Below, piece after piece: positions 15,618 through 30,100 of a DNA stretch of 64,000 nucleotides; within the stretch, counting starts at the first letter, position 1; every line of letters starts with the position of its first letter. The position numbers and the translations under genes were made by a program. The stretch lies in NCBI RefSeq assembly GCF_050947335.1, contig NW_027473707.1, forward strand, positions 1-64,000. The letters are read 5' to 3'. This stretch comes from Megachile rotundata. Its lineage: Eukaryota > Arthropoda > Insecta > Hymenoptera > Megachilidae. The notes under the pieces are model-generated. The model saw only the letters and a program-made list of their open reading frames with translations. It had not been told where the DNA came from and did not search any database.

Positions 15618-18600
15618 ATTATCAATCTAACTCATATTATTAGCCATATTATACCTATATGATCGATAGAACGACAATTACTATACCTTTTACTCTTATT
15701 ATTATCAATCTAACTCATATTATTAGTCATATTATGCTTATGTGATCTGTAGAACGACAATTACTATACTCATTACTCTTATTATTATCAATCTAACTCA
15801 TATTATTAGCCATATTATGCTTATGTGATCTGTAGAACGACAATTACTATACTTATTACTCTTATTATTATCAATCTAACTCATATTATTAGACATACTA
15901 TGCTTATATGATCGATAGAACGACAATTACCATACTCATTACTCTTACTGTTATCAATCTAACTCATATTATTAGCCATATTGTGCTTATATGATCGGTA
16001 GAACGACAATTACTATACTTATTACACTCACTAATATCAATCTAACTCGTATTATTAGCCATATTATGCTTATATGATCGATAGAACGACAATTACTATA
16101 CTTATTACTCTTATTATTATCAATCTAACTCATATTATTAGCCATATTGAGCGTATATGATCGATAGAACGACAAATTACTATACTTATTACACTCACTA
16201 TTATCAATCTAACTCATATTATTAGCCATATTATGCTTATATGATCGGTAGAACTATAATTACTATACTTATTACTCTTATTATTATCAATCTAACTCAT
16301 ATTATTAGCCATATTATGCTTATATGATCGATAGAACTACAATAACTATACATATTACTCTTATTATTATCAATCTAACTCATATTATTAGCCATATTAT
16401 GCTTATCTGATCTGTAGAACGACAATTACTATACCTATTACTCTTATTATTATCAATCTAACTCATATTATTAGCCATATTATACCTATATGATCGATAG
16501 AACGACAATTACTATACCTTTTACTCTTATTATTATCAATCTAACTCATATTATTAGTCATATTATGCTTATGTGATCTGTAGAACGACAATTACTATAC
16601 TCATTACTCTTATTATTATCAATCTAACTCATATTATTAGCCATATTATGCTTATGTGATCTGTAGAACGACAATTACTATACTTATTACTCTTATTATT
16701 ATCAATCTAACTCATATTATTAGACATACTATGCTTATATGATCGATAGAACGACAATTACCATACTCATTACTCTTACTGTTATCAATCTAACTCATAC
16801 TATTAGCCATATTGTGCTTATATGATCGGTAGAACGACAATTACTATACTTATTACACTCACTAATATCAATCTAACTCGTATTATTAGCCATATTATGC
16901 TTATATGATCGATAGAACGACAATTACTATACTTATTACTCTTATTATTATCAATCTAACTCATATTATTAGCCATATTGAGCGTATATGATCGATAGAA
17001 CGACAAATTACTATACTTATTACACTCACTATTATCAATCTAACTCATATTATTAGCCATATTATGCTTATATGATCGGTAGAACTATAATTACTATACT
17101 TATTACTCTTATTATTATCAATCTAACTCATATTATTAGCCATATTATGCTTATATGATCGATAGAACTACAATAACTATACATATTACTCTTATTATTA
17201 TCAATCTAACTCATATTATTAGCCATATTATGCTTATGTGATCTGTAGAACGACAATTACTATACCTATTACTCTTATTATTATCAATCTAACTCATATT
17301 ATTAGCCATATTATACCTATATGATCGATAGAACGACAATTACTATACCTTTTACACTTATTATTATCAATCTAACTCATATTATTAGTCATATTATGCT
17401 TATGTGATCTGTAGAACGACAATTACTATACTCATTGCTCTTATTATTATCAATCTAACTCATATTATTAGCCATATTATGCTTATGTGATCTGTAGAAC
17501 GACAATTACTATACTTATTACTCTTATTATTATCAATCTAACTCATATTATTAGACATACTATGCTTATATGATCGATAGAACGACAATTACCATACTCA
17601 TTACTCTTACTGTTATCAATCTAACTCATATTATTAGCCATATTGTGCTTATATGATCGGTAGAACGACAATTACTATACTTATTACACTCACTAATATC
17701 AATCTAACTCGTATTATTAGCCATATTATGCTTATATGATCGATAGAACGACAATTACTATACTTATTACTCTTATTATCATCAATCTAACTCATATTAT
17801 TAACAGTATTATGCAGATATTATCGATAGTACTACAACTACTGCACTCATTACTCTTATTATTATCAATCTAACTCATATTATTAGCCATATTATGCTTA
17901 TGTGATCGATAGGACGACAATTACTATACGTATTGCTCTTATTATTATCAATCTAACTCATATTATTAGCCATATTATGCTTATATGATCGGTAGAACTA
18001 TAATTACTATACTTATTACTCTTATTATTATCAATCTAACTCATATTATTAGCCATATTATGCTTATATGATCGATAGAACTACAATAACTATACATATT
18101 ACTCTTATTATTATCAATCTAACTCATATTATTAGCCATATTATGCTTATGTGATCTGTAGAACGACAATTACTATACCTATTACTCTTATTATTATCAA
18201 TCTAACTCATATTATTAGCCATATTATACCTATATGATCGATAGAACGACAATTACTATACCTTTTACTCTTATTATTATCAATCTAACTCATATTATTA
18301 GTCATATTATGCTTATGTGATCTGTAGAACGACAATTACTATACTCATTACTCTTATTATTATCAATCTAACTCATATTATTAGCCATATTATGCTTATG
18401 TGATCTGTAGAACGACAATTACTATACTTATTACTCTTATTATTATCAATCTAACTCATATTATTAGACATACTATGCTTATATGATCGATAGAACGACA
18501 ATTACCATACTCATTACTCTTACTGTTATCAATCTAACTCATATTATTAGCCATATTGTGCTTATATGATCGGTAGAACGACAATTACTATACTTATTAC

Positions 18601-19590
18601 ACTCACTAATATCAATCTAACTCGTATTATTAGCCATATTATGCTTATATGATCGATAGAACGACAATTACTATACTTATTACTCTTATTATTATCAATC
18701 TAACTCATATTATTAGCCATATTGAGCGTATATGATCGATAGAACGACAAATTACTATACTTATTACACTCACTATTATCAATCTAACTCATATTATTAG
18801 CCATATTATGCTTATATGATCGGTAGAACTATAATTACTATACTTATTACTCTTATTATTATCAATCTAACTCATATTATTAGCCATATTATGCTTATAT
18901 GATCGATAGAACTACAATAACTATACATATTACTCTTATTATTATCAATCTAACTCATATTATTAGCCATATTATGCTTATCTGATCTGTAGAACGACAA
19001 TTACTATACCTATTACTCTTATTATTATCAATCTAACTCATATTATTAGCCATATTATACCTATATGATCGATAGAACGACAATTACTATACCTTTTACT
19101 CTTATTATTATCAATCTAACTCATATTATTAGTCATATTATGCTTATGTGATCTGTAGAACGACAATTACTATACTCATTACTCTTATTATTATCAATCT
19201 AACTCATATTATTAGCCATATTATGCTTATGTGATCTGTAGAACGACAATTACTATACTTATTACTCTTATTATTATCAATCTAACTCATATTATTAGAC
19301 ATACTATGCTTATATGATCGATAGAACGACAATTACCATACTCATTACTCTTACTGTTATCAATCTAACTCATATTATTAGCCATATTGTGCTTATATGA
19401 TCGGTAGAACGACAATTACTATACTTATTACACTCACTAATATCAATCTAACTCGTATTATTAGCCATATTATGCTTATATGATCGATAGAACGACAATT
19501 ACTATACTTATTACTCTTATTATTATCAATCTAACTCATATTATTAGCCATATTGAGCGTATATGATCGATAGAACGACAAATTACTATA
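15618..19590 (+). repeat. Rearranged HOR run: 10, 10, 11, 10, 10 monomers
   Basis: TATACC markers at 15652, 16483, 17314, 18227 and 19058 give spacings of 831, 831, 913 and 831 bp. The strict 10/11 alternation is therefore broken by an extra 10-mer, which explains why AACAGT jumps 2575 bp from 15227 to 17802 (1744 plus 831). The last 10-mer, from 19024, decays after the GAGCG unit near 19554, where mixed units take over. Gain of one sub-block by unequal exchange is the simplest explanation. Confidence 0.85.
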
Positions 19591-22500
19591 CTTATTACAC
19601 TCACTAATATCAATCTAACTCGTATTATTAGCCATATTATGCTTATATGATCGATAGAACGACAATTACTATACTCATTAATCTTCTTATTATCAATCTA
19701 ACTCATATTATTAGCCATATTATGCATATATGATCGATAGAACGACAATTACTATACTCACTACTCTTATTATTATCAATCTAACTCCTATTATTAGCCA
19801 TATTATGCTTATGTGATCGATAGAACGACAATTACTATACTTATTACTCTTATTATTATCAATCTAACTCATATTATTAGCCATACTATGCTTATATGAT
19901 CGATAGAACGACAATTACTATACTTATTAGTCTTATTATTATTAATCTAACTCATATTATTAACCATATTATGCTTATATGATCGGTGGAACGATAATTA
20001 CTATACTTATTACTCTTATTATTATTAATCTGACTCATATTATTAGACATACTATGCTTATATGATCGATAGAACGACAATTACTATACTTATTAGTCTT
20101 ATTATTATCAATCTAACTCATATTATTAGCCATATTATGCTTATATGATCGATAGAACAACAATTACTATACTTATTAGTCTTATTATTATCAATCCAAC
20201 CCATATTATTAGCCATATTATGCTTATATGATCGATAGAACGACAATTACTATACTTATTAGTCTTATTATTATCAATCTAACTCATATTATTAGCCATA
20301 CTATGCTTATATGATCGATAGAACGACAATTACTATACTTATTGGTCTTATTATTATCAATCTAACTCATATTATTAGCCTTATTATGCTTATATGATCG
20401 ATAGAACGACAATTACTATACTTATTACTCTTATTATTATCAATCTCACTCATATTATTAACCATATTATGCAGATATGATCGATAGAACGACAATTACT
20501 ATACTTATTACTCTTATTATTATCAACCTAACTCATATTACTAGCCATATTATGCTTATATGATCGGTAGAACGATAATTACTATACTTATTACGCTTAT
20601 TATTATCAATCTAACTCATATTATTAGCCATATTATGCTTATATGATCGATAGAACTACAATTACTATACTTATTACTCTTATTATCATCAATCTAACTC
20701 ATATTATTAACAGTATTATGCAGATATTATCGATAGAACTTCAACTACTGCACTCATTACTCTTATTATTATCAATCTAACTCATATTATTAGCCATATT
20801 ATACCTATATGATCGATAGAACGACAATTACTATACCTTTTACTCTTATTATTATCAATCTAACTCATATTATTAGTCATATTATGCTTATGTGATCTGT
20901 AGAACGACAATTACTATACTTATTACTCTTATTATTATCAATCTAACTCATATTATTAGCCATATTATGCTTATATGATCGATAGAACGACAATTACTGT
21001 ACTCATTACTCCTATTATTATCAATCTAACTCATATTATTTGCCATATTATGCTTATATGATCGATAGGACGACAATTACTATACTTATTACACTCACTG
21101 TTATCAATCTAACTCATATTATTAACCATATTATGCAAATATGATCGATAGAAGGAAAATTACTATACTCATTTCTCTTATTATTATCAATCTAACTCAT
21201 ATTATTAGCCATATTATGCTTGTATGATCGATAGAGCGACAACTATTATACTTATTACTCTTATTATTATCAATCTAACTCATGTTATTAGCCATATTAT
21301 GCTTATATGATCGATAGAACGACAATTACTATACTTATTACACTTATTATTATCAATCTCACTCATATTATTAACCATATTATGCTGATATGATCGATAG
21401 AACGACAATTACTATACTTATTACTCTTATTATTATCAACCTAACTCATATTACTAGCCATATTATGCTTATATGATCGGTAGAACGATAATTACTATAC
21501 TTATTACGCTTATTATTATCAATCTAACTCATATTATTAGCCATATTATGCTTATATGATCGATAGAACTACAATTACTATACTTATTACTCTTATTATC
21601 ATCAATCTAACTCATATTATTAACAGTATTATGCAGATATTATCGATAGAACTACAACTACTGCACTCATTACTCTTATTATTATCAATCTAACTCATAT
21701 TATTAGCCATATTATGCTTATGTGATCGATAGAACGACAATTACTATACGTATTGCTCTTATTATTATCAATCTAACTCATATTATTAGCCATATTATGC
21801 TTATATGATCGGTAGAACTATAATTACTATACTTATTACTCTTATTATTATCAATCTAACTCATATTATTAGCCATATTATGCTTATATGATCGATAGAA
21901 CTACAATAACTATACATATTACTCTTATTATTATCAATCTAACTCATATTATTAGCCATATTATGCTTATGTGATCTGTAGAACGACAATTACTATACCT
22001 ATTACTCTTATTATTATCAATCTAACTCATATTATTAGCCATATTATACCTATATGATCGATAGAACGACAATTACTATACCTTTTACACTTATTATTAT
22101 CAATCTAACTCATATTATTAGTCATATTATGCTTATGTGATCTGTAGAACGACAATTACTATACTCATTACTCTTATTATTATCTATCTAACTCATATTA
22201 TTAGCCATATTATGCTTATGTGATCTGTAGAACGACAATTACTATACTTATTACTCTTATTATTATCAATCTAACTCATATTATTAGACATACTATGCTT
22301 ATATGATCGATAGAACGACAATTACCATACTCATTACTCTTACTGTTATCAATCTAACTCATATTATTAGCCATATTGTGCTTATATGATCGGTAGAACG
22401 ACAATTACTATACTTATTACACTCACTAATATCAATCTAACTCGTATTATTAGCCATATTATGCTTATATGATCGATAGAACGACAATTACTATACTTAT

Positions 22501-22626
22501 TACTCTTATTATCATCAATCTAACTCATATTATTAACAGTATTATGCAGATATTATCGATAGAACTACAACTACTGCACTCATTACTCTTATTATTATCA
22601 ATCTAACTCATATTATTAGCCATATT
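19591..22626 (+). repeat. Mixed-order satellite with 11-mer echo
   Basis: About 36 monomers follow the HOR. ATTACTAGCC units at 20537 and 21450 are 913 bp apart, showing an 11-monomer echo. AACAGT units recur near 20708, 21622 and 22536. The stretch 20230-20760 (CTTATTGGTC, GCCTTATTATG, ATTACTAGCC, AACAGT in order) recurs at about 23966-24496. No other sequence is present. Confidence 0.8.
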
Positions 22627-23977
22627 GAGCGTATATGATCGATAGAACGACAATTACTATACTTATTACACTCACTATTATCAATCTAACTCATATTATT
22701 GAGCCATATTATGCTTATATGATCGATAGAACGACAATTACTATACTCATTAATCTTATTATTATCAATCTAACTCATATTATTAGCCATATTATGCTTA
22801 TATGATCGATAGAACGACAATTACTATACTTATAACTCTTATTATTATCAATCTAACTCATATTATTAGCCATACTATGCTTATATGATCGATAGAACGA
22901 CAATTACTATACTTATTAATCTTATTATTATCAATCTAACTCATATTATTAGCCATATTATGCTTATATGATCGATAGAACGACAATCACTATACTTATT
23001 ACACTTATTATTATCAACCTAACTCATATTATTAGCCATATTATGCTTATATGATCGGTAGAACGATAATTACTATACTTTTTACTCTTATTATTATTAA
23101 TCTAACTCATATTATTAACCATATTATGCTTATATGATCGGTGGAACGATAATTACTATACTTATTACTCTTATTATTATTAATCTGACTCATATTATTA
23201 GACATACTATGCTTATATGATCGATAGAACGACAATTACTATACTTATTAGTCTTATTATTATCAATCTAACTCATATTATTAGCCATATTATGCTTATA
23301 TGATCGATAGAACGACAATTACTATACTTATTACTCTTACTATTATCAATCTGACTGATATTATTAGCCATATTATGCTTATATGTTCGATAGAACGACA
23401 ATTACTATACTCATTACTCTTACTATTATCAATCTAACTCATATTATTAGCCATATTATACCTATATGATCGATAGAACGACAATTACTATACTTTTTAC
23501 TCTTATTTTTATCAATCTAACTCATATTATTAGTCATATTATGCTTATATGATCAGTAGAACGATAATTACTATACTTTTTACTCTTATTATAATTAATC
23601 TAACTCATATTATTAGCCATATTATGCTTATATGGTCGATAGAACGACAATTACTATACTTATTACACTCACTGTTATCAATCTATCTCATACCATTAAC
23701 TATATTATGCTTATATGATCGATAGAACAACAATTACTATACTTATTTGTCTTATTATTATCAATCCAACCCATACTATTAGCCATATTATGCTTATATG
23801 ATCGATAGAACGACAATTGCTATACTCATTACTCTTATTATTATCAATCTAACTCATATTATTAGCCATATTATACCTATATGATCGATAGAACGACAAT
23901 TACTATACTTTTTACTCTTATTGTTATCAATCTAACTCATATTATTAGTCATATTATGCTTATATGATCGGTAGAAC
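22627..23977 (+). repeat. 1.35-kb duplicated segment, left copy (partner 26695)
   Basis: Starts at GAGCGTATATG (22627) and continues through ATTGAGCC (22701), GACTGATATT, TATGTTCGATAG, GATCAGTAG and CATACCATTAACTAT (about 23689). All lie 4068 bp (49 x 83 plus 1) before the same features in the partner. It ends near 23977, where GACAATT replaces GATAATT and the order diverges. Confidence 0.86.
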
Positions 23978-26694
23978 GACAATTACTATACTTATTAGTC
24001 TTATTATTATCAATCTAACTCATATTATTAGCCATACTATGCTTATATGATCGATAGAACGACAATTACTATACTTATTGGTCTTATTATTATCAATCTA
24101 ACTCATATTATTAGCCTTATTATGCTTATATGATCGATAGAACGACAATTACTATACTTATTACTCTTATTATTATCAATCTCACTCATATTATTAACCA
24201 TATTATGCAGATATGATCGATAGAACGACAATTACTATACTTATTACTCTTATTATTATCAACCTAACTCATATTACTAGCCATATTATGCTTATATGAT
24301 CGGTAGAACGATAATTACTATACTTATTACGCTTATTATTATCAATCTAACTCATATTATTAGCCATATTATGCTTATATGATCGATAGAACTACAATTA
24401 CTATACTTATTACTCTTATTATCATCAATCTAACTCATATTATTAACAGTATTATGCAGATATTATCGATAGAACTTCAACTACTGCACTCATTACTCTT
24501 ATTATTATCAATCTAACTCATATTATTAGCCATATTATGCTTATGTGATCGATAGAACGACAATTACTATACGTATTGCTCTTATTATTATCAATCTAAC
24601 TCATATTATTAGCCATATTATGCTTATATGATCGGTAGAACTATAATTACTATACTTATTACTCTTATTATTATCAATCTAACTCATATTATTAGCCATA
24701 TTATGCTTATATGATCGATAGAACTACAATAACTATACATATTACTCTTATTATTATCAATCTAACTCATATTATTAGCCATATTATGCATATGTGATCT
24801 GTTGAACGACAATTACTATACCTATTACTCTTATTATTATCAATCTAACTCATATTATTAGCCATATTATACCTATATGATCGATAGAACGACAATTACT
24901 ATACCTTTTACTCTTATTATTATCAATCTAACTCATATTATTAGTCATATTATGCTTATGTGATCTGTACAACGACAATTACTATACTTATTACTCTTAT
25001 TATTATCAATCTAACTCATATTATTAGCCATACCATGCTTATATGATCGATAGAACGACAATTACTATACTTATTAGTCTTATTATTATCAATCTAACTC
25101 ATATTATTAGCCATACTATGCTTATATGATCGATAGAACGACAATTACTATACTTATTGGTCTTATTATTATCAATCTAACTCATATTATTAGCCATATT
25201 ATGCTTATATGATCGATAGAACGACAATTACTATACTTATTACTCTTATTATTATCAATCTTACTCATATTATTAACCATATTATGCAGATATGATCGAT
25301 AGAACGACAATTACTATACTTATTACTCTTATTATTATCAACCTAACTCATATTACTAGCCATATTATGCTTATATGATCGGTAGAACGATAATTACTAT
25401 ACTTATTACGCTTATTATTATCAATCTAACTCATATTATTAGCCATATTATGCTTATATGATCGATAGAACTACATTTACTATACTTATTACTCTTATTA
25501 TCATCAATCTAACTCATATTATTAACAGTATTATGCAGATATTATCGATAGAACTACAACTACTGCACTCATTACTCTTATTATTATCAATCTAACTCAT
25601 ATTATTAGCCATATTATGCTTATATGATCGGTAGAACTATAATTACTATACTTATTACTCTTATTATTATCAATCTAACTCATATTATTAGCCATATTAT
25701 GCTTATATGATCGATAGAACTACAATAACTATACATATTACTCTTATTATTATCAATCTAACTCATATTATTAGCCATATTATGCTTATGTGATCTGTAG
25801 AACGACAATTACTATACCTATTACTCTTATTATTATCAATCTAACTCATATTATTAGCCATATTATACCTATATGATCGATAGAACGACAATTACTATAC
25901 CTTTTACTCTTATTATTATCAATCTAACTCATATTATTAGTCATATTATGCTTATGTGATCTGTAGAACGACAATTACTATACTCATTACTCTTATTATT
26001 ATCAATCTAACTGATATTATTAGTCATATTATGCTTATGTGATCTGTAGAACGACAATTACTATACTTATTACTCTTATTATTATCAATCTAACTCATAT
26101 TATTAGCCATATTATGCTTATATGATCGGTAGAACTATAATTACTATACTTATTACTCTTATTATTATCAATCTAACTCATATTATTAGCCATATTATGC
26201 TTATATGATCGATAGAACTACAATAACTATACATATTACTCTTATTATTATCAATCTAACTCATATTATTAGCCATATTATGCTTATGTGATCAGTAGAA
26301 CGACAATTACTATACCTATTACTCTTATTATTATCAATCTAACTCATATTATTAGCCATATTATACCTATATGATCGATAGAACGACAATTACTATACCT
26401 TTTACTCTTATTATTATCAATCTAACTCATATTATTAGTCATATTATGCTTATGTGATCTGTAGTACGACAATTACCATACTCATTACTCTTACTGTTAT
26501 CAATCTAACTCATATTATTAGCCATATTGTGCTTATATGATCGGTAGAACGACAATTACTATACTTATTACACTCACTATTATCAATCTAACTCGTATTA
26601 TTAGCCATATTATGCTTATATGATCGATAGAACGACAATTACTATACTTATTACTCTTATTATTATCAATCTAACTCATATTATTAGCCATATT
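23966..26694 (+). repeat. Mixed-order satellite with 13-mer echo
   Basis: This contains 23966-24496, which repeats 20230-20760 at a 3736-bp offset (45 x 83 plus 1), and a further ATTACTAGCC unit at 25352, 1079 bp (13 x 83) after the one at 24273. AACAGT units follow both. Toward 26.5 kb, GATCTGTAG and ATTACCATACTC units of the 21-mer type return, as isolated pieces rather than a full HOR. Confidence 0.8.
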
Positions 26695-28045
26695 GAGCGT
26701 ATATGATCGATAGAACGACAATTACTATACTTATTACACTCACTATTATCAATCTAACTCATATTATTGAGCCATATTATGCTTATATGATCGATAGAAC
26801 GACAATTACTATACTCATTAATCTTATTATTATCAATCTAACTCATATTATTAGCCATATTATGCTTATATGATCGATAGAACGACAATTACTATACTTA
26901 TAACTCTTATTATTATCAATCTAACTCATATTATTAGCCATACTATGCTTATATGATCGATAGAACGACAATTACTATACTTATTAATCTTATTATTATC
27001 AATCTAACTCATATTATTAGCCATATTATGCTTATATGATCGATAGAACGACAATCACTATACTTATTACACTTATTATTATCAACCTAACTCATATTAT
27101 TAGCCATATTATGCTTATATGATCGGTAGAACGATAATTACTATACTTTTTACTCTTATTATTATTAATCTAACTCATATTATTAACCATATTATGCTTA
27201 TATGATCGGTGGAACGATAATTACTATACTTATTACTCTTATTATTATTAATCTGACTCATATTATTAGACATACTATGCTTATATGATCGATAGAACGA
27301 CAATTACTATACTTATTAGTCTTATTATTATCAATCTAACTCATATTATTAGCCATATTATGCTTATATGATCGATAGAACGACAATTACTATACTTATT
27401 ACTCTTACTATTATCAATCTGACTGATATTATTAGCCATATTATGCTTATATGTTCGATAGAACGACAATTACTATACTCATTACTCTTACTATTATCAA
27501 TCTAACTCATATTATTAGCCATATTATACCTATATGGTCGATAGAACGACAATTACTATACTTTTTACTCTTATTTTTATCAATCTAACTCATATTATTA
27601 GTCATATTATGCTTATATGATCAGTAGAACGATAATTACTATACTTTTTACTCTTATTATAATTAATCTAACTCATATTATTAGCCATATTATGCTTATA
27701 TGGTCGATAGAACGACAATTACTATACTTATTACACTCACTGTTATCAATCTATCTCATACCATTAACTATATTATGCTTATATGATCGATAGAACAACA
27801 ATTACTATACTTATTTGTCTTATTATTATCAATCCAACCCATACTATTAGCCATATTATGCTTATATGATCGATAGAACGACAATTGCTATACTCATTAC
27901 TCTTATTATTATCAATCTAACTCATATTATTAGCCATATTATACCTATATGATCGATAGAACGACAATTACTATACTTTTTACTCTTATTGTTATCAATC
28001 TAACTCATATTATTAGTCATATTATGCTTATATGATCGGTAGAAC
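26695..28045 (+). repeat. 1.35-kb duplicated segment, right copy (partner 22627)
   Basis: This copy matches 22627-23977 at a 4068-bp offset with few differences, for example CCTATATGGTCG near 27530 for CCTATATGATCG near 23462. Its right part was then duplicated again locally (CCATTAACT at 27761 and 28342). Confidence 0.86.
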
Positions 28046-28650
28046 GATAATTACTATACTTATTACTCCTATTATTATTAATCTAACTCATATTATTAGC
28101 CATATTATGCTTATATGATCGATAGAACTACAATTTCTATACTTATTACTCTTATTATTATCAATCTAACTCATATTATTAGCCATATTATGCTTATATG
28201 GTCGATAGAACGACAATTACTATACTTATTTGTCTTATTATTATCAATCCAACCCATACTATTAGCCATATTATGCTTATATGGTCGATAGAACGACAAT
28301 TACTATACTTATTACACTCACTGTTATCAATCTATCTCATACCATTAACTATATTATGCTTATATGATCGATAGAACAACAATTACTATACTTATTTGTC
28401 TTATTATTATCAATCCAACCCATACTATTAGCCATATTATGCTTATATGATCGATAGAACGACAATTGCTATACTCATTACTCTTATTATTATCAATCTA
28501 ACTCATATTATTAGCCATATTATACCTATATGATCGATAGAACGACAATTACTATACTTTTTACTCTTATTGTTATCAATCTAACTCATATTATTAGTCA
28601 TATTATGCTTATATGATCGGTAGAACGATAATTACTATACTTATTACTCC
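27690..28650 (+). repeat. 7-monomer (581 bp) local tandem duplication
   Basis: The series ATATGGTCGATAG, CTATCTCATACCATTAACT, CTTATTTGTC, CAACCCATACTATT, CGACAATTGC appears twice in the same order, with CCATTAACT at 27761 and 28342, exactly 581 bp (7 x 83) apart. A copy of the same series, not duplicated, lies at about 23.6-24.0 kb, so the local doubling came after the 4-kb-offset duplication. Confidence 0.82.
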
Positions 28651-29099
28651 TATTATTATCAATCTAACTCATATTATTACCCATATTATGCTTATATGAT
28701 CGATAGAACTACAATTTCGATACTTATTACTCTTATTATTATCAATCTAACTCATATTATTAGCCATATTATGCTTATATGATCGATAGAACGACAATTA
28801 CTATACACACTACTCTTATTATTATCAATCTAACTCCTATTATTAGCCATATTATGCTTATGTGGTCGATAGAACGACAATTACTATACTTATTACTCTT
28901 ATGATTATCAATCTAACTCATATTATTAGCCATATTATGCTTATGTGATCGATAGAACGACAATTACTATACGTATTGCTCTTATTATTATCAATCTAAC
29001 TCATATTATTAGCCATATTATGCTTATGTGATCGATAGAACGACAATTACTATACGTATTGCTCTTATTATTATCAATCTAACTCATATTATTAGCCAT

Positions 29100-30100
29100 A
29101 TTATGCTTATATGGTCGATAGAACGAAAATTACTATACTTATTACACTCACTGTTATCAATCTAACTCATACTATTAACCATATTATGCAATTATGATCG
29201 ATAGAACGACAATTACTATACTTATTACTCTTATTATTATCAAAATAACTCATATTATTAGCCATATTATGCTTATATGATTGGTAGAACGAAAATTACT
29301 ATACTTATTACTCTTATTATTATCAATCTAACTCATATTATTAGCCATATTATGCTTATGTGATCGATAGAACGACAATTACTATACTTATTACTCTTAT
29401 TATTATCAATCTAACTCATATTATTAGCCATACTATGCTTATGTGATCTGTAGAACGACAATTACTATTCTTATTACTCTTATTATTATCAATCTAACTC
29501 ATATTATTAGCCATATTATGCTTATATGATCGGTAGAACTATAATTACTATACTTTTTACTTTTATTATTATCAATCTAACTCATATTATTAGCCATATT
29601 ATGCTTATATGGTCGATAGAACGAAAATTACTATACTTATTTCACTCACTGTTATCAATCTAACTCATACTATTAACCATATTATGCAATTATGATCGAT
29701 AGAACGACAATTACTATACTTATTACTCTTATTATTATCAAAATAACTCATATTATTAGCCATATTATGGTTAGATGATTGGTAGAACGAAAATTACTAT
29801 ACATATTACTCTTATTATTATCAATCTAACTCATATTATTAGCCATATTATGCTTATGTGATCGATAGAACGACAATTACTATACTTATTACTCTTATTA
29901 TTATCAATCTAACTCATATTATTAGCCATACTATGCTTATGTGATCTGTAGAACGACAATTACTATACTTATTACTCTTATTATTATCAATCTAACACAT
30001 ATTATGAGCCATACTATGCTTATATGATCGATAGAACGACAATTACTATACTTATTACACTCACTGTTATCAATCTAACTCATACTATTAACTATATTAT
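29100..30100 (+). repeat. 6-monomer (498 bp) local tandem duplication
   Basis: GCAATTATGATCG occurs at about 29188 and 29686, 498 bp (6 x 83) apart. The surrounding order is shared: ATATGGTCGATAGAACGAAA, CACTCACTGTT, TATCAAAATAACTC and TTGGTAGAACGAAA, then GCCATACTATG with GATCTGTAG. The unit TATCAAAATAACTC changes the otherwise conserved CAATCTAACTC block without changing length. Confidence 0.82.

Larger units (their letters stand above)
11216..16731 (+). repeat. Long near-identical segment, right copy (partner 1-5516)
   Basis: This is the right-hand partner of the 5.5 kb duplication. It contains the variant 11-mer (11216-12129), two complete 21-mer HORs and the beginning of the following 10-mers. 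The match ends near 16731, where the left copy lacks one monomer. Either the array amplified a unit of at least 5.5 kb, or the assembly has placed two haplotypes or overlapping contigs in line. Sequence alone cannot decide between these. Confidence 0.88.
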
